In this document: positions 55,301 to 64,000 of the stretch, piece by piece
Position numbering within the stretch: the first letter of the stretch is position 1
How the letters are laid out: every line of letters begins with the position of its first letter
Assembly (NCBI RefSeq): GCF_037975245.1
Contig: NC_092568.1
Location: forward strand, 15,213,501 to 15,277,500
DNA from: Apostichopus japonicus
Lineage: Eukaryota; Echinodermata; Holothuroidea; Aspidochirotida; Stichopodidae
Reading direction: 5' to 3'
Length of the DNA stretch: 64,000 bases
Position numbers and translations under genes: made by a program
Notes under the pieces: generated by a model
What the model was told of the DNA's origin: nothing
What the model saw: the letters and a program-made list of their open reading frames with translations, nothing else
Database searches by the model: none

Positions 55301-58300
55301 ATCACAAGATTTTATAATGCTGGAACTGGCAGACAATCATACAGTCAATGCAACTTACTGTAGTTAATACCTTTTAAGATGCTTAACATAGTAATATGGA
55401 GAAGAAATTGAACATTGAGATTATAAGTGTGAATACATGGAGGGGGGGGGCAGAAGTCACATGATAGTATTTGACTTGTTCTGTTTGTCTGTGTGGATCC
55501 ACGCTTTGAATAACTTCCATAGGGTCTATTTCATTGCATAAGTTTTTTATGCAGGATCATTGGAAAAAGGTTACAGGTAGTTGTGACAAACATTTAACAT
55601 ACCTTTCTGTGAATTTCCCTCCAAATAATTCAGCTCTCAGTATGCCCTCTGATGAATATTTATCCATTTAAAACACGTTTTAAAATTATTACCAGAAATA
55701 TCCTAATCCTATATCAACAGATATATTAGTTTTTAACCCAATTTTCCTTAACTTTGGAGCATAAATTTGATTTATGTAGATGCAGGAACCCCCCTTTCTT
55801 TGAAATGAAGTGCTTACATCTAAAAAGTTCTACCAATTGGTATAATGCAAACTGACAATTAACATGTGGGACGGATCAAACAAAAGCAACATATGGTACA
55901 GTTGCATTATATGTTATTCTTTTCTACAGTTTTTCCCAACAACCCATCCTCCTTCAAGGGACTTTTTTAAACACATATTATGGATCTGTTCAATTACTGA
56001 TAGGTATCACTACAGAGAGGTAAGCAAAGTGAAAAAGGTGTATCTGGGGTTCTCGTGACTTTGGGGTTGGAGGTGACTATAGGGTCAGATCAAGGGTGTA
56101 AATTACTTCACAACCCCTCTGTAGGGCTGGATCCAGTGAATTGGGTGATGTTAACACCAGTTTAGATTGGTTGAAGTTTGAATCCTGAACTTTAAGATAG
56201 TTGCACATGTTCAGACTACTTCTAATAAATATTGCCAATTTGCTCAAATAATGAACAGGCAAGAGCCACTGCACCTCTTGTGCCATATTTAGTTTCATGA
56301 ACTCTTAATCAACTACATTGTAAATGATGAAAACCACCAATGGAAAGTTTCTCAAGTAGTATATATTGTAAATATGAGTATACAGACCATAACATACAGA
56401 CCTAATACAGACAATAAAATAAAGTTTTATGTGTGAAAAGTTAGAGCATGTGATCAAATTGTCTCTAATTTGCAAAAAAAAAGTTTAGAACTACTGTAAC
56501 AGATTGTGTATAATACATTAATACATGATACAAGTAACTATAAATGCTCACAAAATACTTGGTGTAGAATTTTTTTTCATCAGTGCATTCAGAAAAATGT
56601 CTATATGAAAGTAATTGTAATACAGTAATGCCTCCCCACCTGCGAGTTCTCAGGCATATCCGCTGCATGCCAGACCAGACCTGACGTTATTACAAGAACA
56701 TGCAGGCCTAAACTTATTGCATTTGCCTGAAGGAATAGCCAATGTATAGGTTCCATGCAATTATATAAGCCTATTTTTAGGCGTACGCTGGGTTATATAT
56801 GTATTGGTTGTGTACAAGGTCATGCCTAAATTTATGCTATAGCGTAATATTTGCTATTGACTTTCACACATGTGTAAAGTACACACCCTGTTGTAATGGT
56901 ACAAACTACACATGCAACAGCCAGTATAGGACCTAACTTCGAATACTGCAATGATAGTGTTTAGCTGTTCAGTTACTCACAACTTTTATTTTTTGTGACT
57001 GCAGTCACAAAAAATACAAGTTGTGAGATTCAAGTTATTAGGTCATGGTGGCTAGTGACACCTTCGTGAAATGTCATACCTCAAAGACAAAATGTTTGAA
57101 GTGGTGCTACAAAGGAAACTGCTCCCTGAGACCATTCACTTCCTCATTGGAGATCTGGCTAAAAACATAAATGCAAGTATCTTGCAGTTCATTTGACTTG
57201 CCAGCTACCACCAGCTAAAAACACCTGGTTACTGCCCGAGGGCTTTTCAATACTTCATTTGGCACACTCACTTTTCAGTTGTTATTGTTGTTGATCATAA
57301 TTACATCATGTGTTGATGTTCTAGTTGATGATCTAGAACCTTATGCATATATACTGTAGACCTTTTCACCTCTAGGAGCACTATATATCTGGAAGTTGCC
57401 TATGAATAAAAGCCAAGTGGCAACTCCCTTGAGACCCAGCATTAATGTACTGTATAGGAGTGTAAGAAATAGAAAACAATGTTATTTGCAAAACTAACAA
57501 ATATTCTACATTTCAGCTTAACATAACAGACATAACTGAAATCACTACAGAAGGAAACTAAGAGCATAGCTTATAAGCAGTATGCATGCTTAATACTTTT
57601 GAAGCAAAACAATGAAGCATAAACGAATACATATATAAAAAATATAGTAGTAACACCCTATTTCAAAGCAACAATTGGTGCTGGTTAAATAAACTATGAG
57701 AGTTAATGTACGTATGGTACAGTATGGCAGACTTGGCAGCTCAGTTTTTATTAAAAAAATGAGGCCGTAAGGCAAACATCTGTGTATACAGTGGAGGGGG
57801 GAGGGGATCATGGATCAGCCTAATGGGTTCACAAAATACTTCTATCAAGTTTTGAGGAAAAAACTTGTCCACTTAATAGTGATAATTATACTAGGCTAAA
57901 CTGGTTAGGCATCATCTGGAGTATGCAGTCCAGGCTTGGAAGTTGGAACCCATATTTTCTAAGGATAACTGTAAGGAAGTATAGGCCTATACTTGAGAAG
58001 GTCCATGCAGCCTCTGAAGATTGAGGGCTACTTAAAAAGTATATACTCTAGCTATGATGATTACTAAATATTTCCTAAAGTGTGTTCCTTAAATTATAGT
58101 TTAGGAGGTACCAGCTAGCTGCTGAATCTCACCACAGCGGAGCTTAGGAATAGGAGCTGGTTATAAGGACGTGGTGACTTGATTCAGGTTTTCGAGATGT
58201 TTATGGTTTTGACATGTTTAATTGCTAATAGTTGTTGTACCAAACCTCATACTCTTGAACCCCAGAAATTACCAAATAGGATTAATATTCTAATAGGGTT

Positions 58301-59459
58301 ATATACTGTACTGTATGAGTGAATGCCAATGAAGTGGTTTGTCTGAGAAAGTTAATTGCACTTGCTGCAAGTACTGTGAATGAGTTTAAGAATGATTTGA
58401 CAAGTGCTTTAAGCATTGGATAATTCAGGTCTGACTTTTTGTGGCTTCGGTTAATTTGCTAGAGCTCCCATAGGGTCCTTGATATGGGGACTTGATTGTT
58501 CCTCTTGACTCTAATTTTAACTAAACTATTCTACTGTAATTCTAGCCTATTAATGTAGGCCTAAGTGTAACAGTAACAGACACTTGCCTATTCAATACAT
58601 AAATAAGTAATACCTTAACTTACTTATAAGCTACTGTAGCCTAAAGTGCTCGATCATAATTGGCATAATTGTTAAACATATGCTGTTTGTCTTCCCGTTC
58701 AAAATGCAGAGTAGTTGAGATCGTGCTTAATATTTGTTTCTGCTGATAATTAATGTTTAAGTTAATGAAACCCCTGTTTGAGTTTGATATACAATAATGT
58801 TGTTAAAATGTGTACTTTTAACATGGAGTTTTAATTCCAAATAATGTGCCAGTGCTAGAATACAAATCTTTCAAGCTGTTACTAATGACATTACATGTTC
58901 ACCTGTCCCGACGGCTGCGTATAATAGAGTGTATCTATAAAACTCCAAAGGAAACGTTAACAGACTAATAGGGACTATTGGATTATATTGAGTGATAGTG
59001 GCCACAAATTGAGAACACTTCTGAAAATTGTACAGCATATCCTATTATCATATTCCTATTTAATGACACATATCTTGAAGTTGTATTTTAATAGTACTTA
59101 CAAGTACTTGAGTACTTATCCTACAGTAAATACTAATAGTATATGCACTGTTGCACTGCAGGAAGTAAGTATTCGAAGACTTATTTTGAATACTTAGTGA
59201 GTACTGAATGAATACATTCAAATTTGGTAAGGGAAGATGGTTAAAGCCCCCTAGCCACCCATCTCCCCCCACCATCTTCTCAAAGTCATTAAAACATTGC
59301 TCGAATGCAGAATATGCTTGATCATGTGCAATATTTAAGTGCAGCCTAACATTTGTCAATAAGGTAAATTTTTGACTTAACATATGTCACTTTTAATATA
59401 TACGTGGAGATAATTAGTTTTATCAAAAGCACTATATAACCACCCAAAAAAACTTGAAA
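55301..59459. other. Unassigned non-coding stretch
   Basis: AT-rich. A 52-bp palindrome lies at 56976-57027. A 41-codon frame at 57071-57196 (MSYLKDKMFEVVLQRKLLPE...) is protein-like in composition but unsupported. No other features. Confidence 0.4.
56976..57027. repeat. Spacer-less 26+26 bp palindrome
   Basis: CTCACAACTTTTATTTTTTG... is mirrored by its reverse complement around a CTGCAG centre, with one mismatch in 26 pairs. Confidence 0.93.
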
Positions 59460-59826
59460 TTACTTTCTGGTACATCTTTTTGACTCTTGTTTCATCATTC
59501 TGGATTTCTCAAGCCGATTCTTATTGTGTATTTTGTTTTTTATGTCTTTCCAAGATTTGTTCTTTAGTAGTCCTCTACTTCGTTTCTTCAGAAGCTCTCC
59601 AACCATTTTACCGGGGGTTGTTTTGGTCTTTAGGAATTGTTTAATCTCAGGCTGTGCAAATAAGAAATCTTCTTCTTGTTTGGTCCATCTGTTGTACGAT
59701 CTTGAATTTTTTGTCTCCTATCCCTTCTTTGGTTGCACTGGTTCCTCAAGTGCACTGTCTTCATCCGAATCTGGAGAACCTCTGTCTTCATCTTGCTGTG
59801 ATTCATCGTCATCGTCATCGTCATCG

Positions 59827-59916
<90 letters not shown>

Positions 59917-59923
59917 CCATCAC

Positions 59924-60006
<83 letters not shown>

Positions 60007-61779
60007 CTATCGCTATCAGAGTCATGATCTGATTCATCACTACCATCATCACCTTCATCTTCCCCATCTGTATCTACTTCCTCCTATGAATTGATGGATA
60101 TTTCGTCTAGAGACTCTCCACAATGTTGATGCACTTGGCCTTTCTCAGTGAGGCACAACAATTTGCTCATCTTAGCCAGCAACATTGTCTCCTGTGGTAG
60201 CCTGTAATACTCACGATGAACAGCAATATTGTGACCCATATGGTTAGCTAGTTGCTCTAGCTCATGATCTTTCAACCCAAGAAGTTGTGACAAAGTGGCA
60301 ATGTGTTTCCGCAGTTTCGTACAACGGAGGTTTTCTGGATGCTTCAATCCAGCTGCATCAGCTAGTTCCCTTATTGTGTCCCCGGCCCTTAAAGGAGTGG
60401 TAGCATCTAGACTGACCCTCGCAAATACATACTTTGCTTTGTGTTTCTGTTCTTTGTGATAGACAACAATCATCTCTATGCTCTCCTTTGTGTTTTCAGT
60501 GAGCAGTATTGGTACACCTCTACCTCTTTTGCCCCTTACCATCAGCACATCTAACCGCTTCATTGCGAGTTTCTCAGACAGAGATAGGGCCTTTGCTACC
60601 TCATCTTGAACTGGTTGTTTGTTCTTCATTTGTGTACAGAAGTCATCAATTAGTAGGACCTCTACCTCTCGAGGTCTTCGTCGATTGAAGAACACTAGCT
60701 GAGCCAGTGTAAGTCGTGCAAGTTCTCTGTAGTTTGATGATGTCATCCCTTCACTTTTAATTTTGGTTTTTACTGCCTTCTCCATTGTCAGTAAGTGTTG
60801 GTTGAACTTCAGACAGTCCTCAGTAAGTGGCAGAAGCTGTGGTTTCTTCCATGTTAATTCATTCCTTTGTCTTAGAGCAGATGCTGTTACTTTAACATTC
60901 CAGTCACTGTCTCTTAGTAAAAGGAAGTTATCCACTTCTGTCACTTTCTCCGGTTGTTTTGACTTTAAGTATTTGCTCCGCAGAGACACTGCTAAGTCTT
61001 TAATAGCAAATCCAATCTTCAAAGCACTGGAATAACTTCCGTGAACTTGAGACTGCTCGTTATATCGACTTATTTTGCGGGTGGCCTCAACTTAGCACTT
61101 TGGCAATAGTTCTCATCCTTTCTCTGCAAGTGTCTCCTTTCTTGGATGAGTTACTTTTATCAAGGTGGTTTTGGCCCACATCAACAATATCTCTGTCAGA
61201 TTTAGCAATCAGAGAGATGTCATCATTGATCATCTGGTCCAAGACTTTTTGATCTGCTAATTTTCTGGCATTGCAGCTTTTCTTGTGAACCCAGAGACTG
61301 CTGACATTGTAATATCCAAAACAGTCACTGCAAGGTACAAACTGATCAATATCAGTGCTCGCTCCATGCTGTGGGCGCTTTGAGACCATGAGCTCTCTAG
61401 CCTCTCCCTTGTATACTTTTTGGTTATGTTCATGATTACCTAACTTTTTAATTTTCCTCCATACAGGATTACCTTTTGACTTTTTCTTTCTTGGGCTGCT
61501 TTAATCTTTCACCATTGCTTCAGCTACTAGGAGTTCCTCGGGGTGGATTCGTCTGAGGTGGCGGAAAAGTTTGGTCTGCCTTTCTCCACAGTAGAGGCAA
61601 AATGCATGTTGGTCCCACTTTCTTTTTCCTCTTTTCATGGTGCAAGCAGATGCCACATAAGGAACGTTGTCTTGTTCAGATGCTTTGCTTGTTGATGGCA
61701 GGTCTTTTTCACTACTAGGTTCTTCCCACAAGCTTGCATCACTTTCTTCTGTGCTTTCTTCACCCTCAAGACAGCTAGA
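59460..61779 (-). pseudogene. Zinc-finger / tyrosine-recombinase-like / SANT-like protein, main exon
   Basis: Begins after an excellent acceptor (polypyrimidine then TTGCCCAG) at 61780. Order: C2H2-like finger (FCLYCGERQTKLFRHLRRIH), linker, second finger (FVPCSDCFGYYNVSSLWVHK KSC), then an open 312-codon stretch 61022-60084. In that stretch, counting from its Met, R116 (RRPREVEVL), R238 (KLRKHIAT), H264 (MGH) and Y273 (REYYRL) have the spacing of the tyrosine-recombinase box I, R, H and nucleophile Tyr. Then an acidic Asp tract, and a C-terminal segment with RWTKQEEDF..., TPGKMVG and NKSWKDIKNKI resembling SANT/Myb. Breaks: TAA 61503-61501, a 1-nt frameshift near 61090, TAG 60086-60084, TAG 59720-59718; final TAA 59462-59460. 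Function unknown; a transposon-derived recombinase (Crypton-like) is one possibility. Confidence 0.75.
59805..60012. repeat. (TCA)n / (GAT)n trinucleotide microsatellite encoding poly-Asp
   Basis: Roughly 65 near-perfect triplets. On the minus strand, in the frame of the recombinase-like gene, it encodes an Asp run with a few Ser and Gly. Frames giving poly-Ser, poly-His or poly-Met are shadows. Confidence 0.96.
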
Positions 61780-63355
61780 CTGGGCAACAAAGAATTTAAA
61801 AAAAAGTGAGATAAAATGTACCTTACAAAAGCTGTGTTGGTATGAATTCAGACTTAGTAAACCTATTCAGAATGGTACTCAAATATGTTCACATCATCTG
61901 CAGTAGCTATACTTCAACAAGTAGGAATTGCAGTTGGCAGATTTAAAGGCCATCTGTGTTGGCCCCAAATTTTAGCATGCTAACAGTGCTTAAAAGTTTC
62001 TAGAAGTACTTTTCCAGAAGTTTTCACTCTTCAAAATACTTGTTAGGTCTTAGAAAACTTCACATTCGATAATTGAATGTTTCTGAGGGGAAATGTAACC
62101 ATACAGTTTATAGTAAACTTAGTAAAGATATGTTATCATTTGTTAACATTTGACAAATGTGACCATGCATATTTGAATTCAAGCATCTTTTTGGGCAATA
62201 CAAAAGGCAGCTAATACTCTGAACTTGCTGTTCTGCTGGGGAAGAGCATATAGTCAAGTATACCAGATACCCTATGTTCAGAAACTACAAAGCATTGCCC
62301 CAAAGAAGACTTTCAATTCTCTTCTGCATAGACTCCATATATGCTTGTACTCATGATGGCTGCAGCAAACATAGTCAAAATTTCACTGCCTTATAGTAAT
62401 ATTAGTTGAAATTATGCAATCACCATAGTGTAAAGTTCCGTGACATGAATGCATTGGTCTATGCCCTATAAGCGATTGTGGGCATCTGAATGCATGCGCG
62501 TGACTCAAAGATTGTCTTGAGTTTTTACTGTGTTATAATTAGGCAATATTTAACAATGAATTGGTTATTATATTTCTCAAATTTGTAAGTTTTGACACAG
62601 AGAAAATATGTGCAAGTTTATGAAATGTTGCAACTTAACAAGCATAGAGAGTGCTCAAGTAGCATCTGGGATTCTCCATGTGCATGCTCAAATTTCTTAT
62701 GTACAGTCCATTAGATTTTCTGTTCAACTTGAAAGATCTGCTTTATTGTGCCTAATTGTAACACGCTCTAGCTAGGAAAGTTTTATGATTACGTAATCGA
62801 CCCACCACAGTGGTAAAATGACCTCAGGCTCTACAGTTAGCCTGCATAGCTTCTTAACACCATGACATCTTTGTGTAAACACTGTGTGGAAATATGTCCT
62901 TATACATGTCTACAGTAGTAATATCATACAACGTTTAGACAAAGACCCTCATACAAGAAAAAATACGTGGCAGGCATTGCAGACTAATTGGTAAAAGAAA
63001 GGTCATATTAATACCAAGGCAGGTTGATAATGTAATCTTAAATTTTTTGTGGTAGCGTGCTATACTTGGGGTCGATACAGCAGACCTTTAAGTAGCAATA
63101 CATGGCTGCATCATGTTTAGTTGAGCTGATACTGAATGTAGTTCATCAAAGGACATAGATGACTAGGCGCAAGCTTGTCAGTAGTGAATGGAGTTATTAA
63201 TGATTCCACATTCTTCAACATCAAAAGGATGTAATTGATATGTCACAAATGATTCAATCATCACTACAGAAACAACATTAGGTACTATTAGGTTTTGTAA
63301 AATTGCTGTAAGCTTATTGTGTGCAGTGTCCAGTTCTAAATACTTCATTACTAAC
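61780..63355 (-). other. Intron of the recombinase-like gene
   Basis: Bounded by GTTAGT on the 5' side and TTGCCCAG on the 3' side (minus strand). No repeats or inserted genes recognised. Confidence 0.5.
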
Positions 63356-63471
63356 CATTTTTTGATCAGTAGAATCTGCTGCGTCATCTATTTCTTGATC
63401 CATGTCAAGAAATCGTTTCCCCTTTGTTGTTTCAACTTGTTCTTCTGTAGAGTCATCACCAGGAGAGTTTT
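63356..63471 (-). pseudogene. Upstream acidic exon of the recombinase-like gene
   Basis: Acceptor TGCCTTTGTAG precedes, donor ATG|GTTAGT follows. The frame reads NSPGDDSTEEQVETTKGKRF, LDMDQEIDDAADSTDQKM. It ends in phase 0, and the main exon at 61779 starts in phase 0 (SSCLEGEESTEESD), so the two join into one acidic N-terminus. The intervening intron is 61780-63355. Further 5' exons, if any, lie beyond 63471 and were not found before the window end. Confidence 0.58.
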
Positions 63472-64000
63472 CTACAAAGGCAAATGTAATTAATACTATG
63501 AAAGACAAATATTCACCATTAAAGAGATATCAGATTAGTTTCTACATACGAAACAGCTGGTTAAACATTATATTTTGGTTCATAAAACAATTTGAAAAAA
63601 GTACATATTTAATCTGGCTATAATGAAACATGAGATTATCACTACATTCATATCATATAACACATTTTATTGCGTTGTCTGTTCATGGGGGATAAGAATG
63701 GTTCCTTACAATGTAATTTTGAATTTCACACATCTCCTTTAACCAATTTAAAAATTGATAGCTTTGAAAAACATAGGTGCATGCACATTTTGGAAATACT
63801 AGACTAGGTCAGTGTTTGAAGTAGCATAATCTGCCATCTGAGCACCATCAATAAAAAAAAAATATCTAAGGACAGGGAGAGACCTCCCCTTTGACCCCTT
63901 CCCAGGACAGCAATCAGTGCACTCAAACATAAATCCAGGGGAAAAACTGATGAGTACCACCAACTCTGGACTAAACAGTAGATAATGGTAAATACTGTGA
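63472..64000. other. Unassigned window end
   Basis: AT-rich sequence with no supported gene; may hold upstream intron or promoter of the recombinase-like gene. Confidence 0.4.

Noticed and set aside
57071-57196. 41-codon frame MSYLKDKMFEVV...
   Set aside because: Composition is protein-like, but it is short, has no splice context or homologue that I recognise, and lies in non-coding surroundings.
59524-60094. Long open frames reading poly-Ser, poly-His and poly-Met
   Set aside because: They are alternative readings of the (TCA)n/(GAT)n microsatellite; only the minus-strand poly-Asp frame connects to recognisable protein on both sides.
63178-63355. Extension of the acidic exon through the 69-codon minus-strand frame ending at 63178
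   Set aside because: Donor GTTAGT at 63355 and matching phase with the exon at 61779 argue for splicing instead; the extension lacks the acidic character.

Overview
The window looks like a stretch of animal (eukaryotic) intergenic DNA crowded with repeats. Intron-like splice signals, LINE, SINE, Gypsy and DNA-transposon remains, long (TA)n tracts, poly-G/poly-C runs of 9-13 nt and very frequent TAGGCCTA-type words point to a marine invertebrate, most likely an echinoderm such as a sea cucumber. That placement is an impression from composition and element types, not a proof. I see no rRNA, functional tRNA, CRISPR or operon structure, and no complete uninterrupted host gene.

Layout. 0.1-2.6 kb is a decayed, internally deleted non-LTR retrotransposon (endonuclease plus reverse transcriptase). 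6.8-7.1 kb is a tRNA-Ser-derived SINE. 7.66-21.61 kb is one Gypsy-type LTR retrotransposon (about 4.9 kb of its own sequence) split between gag and protease by a 9.0 kb insertion (9195-18196) with 24-nt inverted termini. That insertion carries a ~197 bp satellite array (12.41-15.02 kb), which is itself split by a 1,050 bp element (12816-13865) with a TTAA target duplication. The small element carries the 5' ends of a THAP-like gene and of a P2X7-C-terminal-like gene pointing at each other, and looks like an internally deleted Kolobok-type transposon. So there are at least three nesting levels.

25.3-26.3 kb holds two fold-back minisatellites. 26.7-33.1 kb holds gene fragments: a cysteine-rich (CXC-like) pseudogene on the minus strand, the 5' exons of a PIF/Harbinger transposase on the plus strand, and a TAA-flanked MITE. 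39.06-43.2 kb and 52.7-55.1 kb are two halves of one diverged satellite array, split precisely by a ~9.5 kb block (43208-52727) whose ends are packed with TACATGC words. The block holds a four-exon minus-strand gene model, a first-exon candidate on the plus strand, a LINE scrap and a 663 bp hAT-like MITE with perfect 8-bp target duplications. Another hAT-like MITE sits in the first half of the array.

59.46-63.47 kb (minus strand) is the most distinctive protein region. It is a gene with an acidic N-terminus, two zinc-finger-like segments, a tyrosine-recombinase-like domain with R, R, H and Y in canonical spacing, a long poly-Asp tract and a C-terminal SANT/Myb-like segment. It is interrupted by three stops and one frameshift. 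Most other sequence is unassigned, AT-rich and non-coding.
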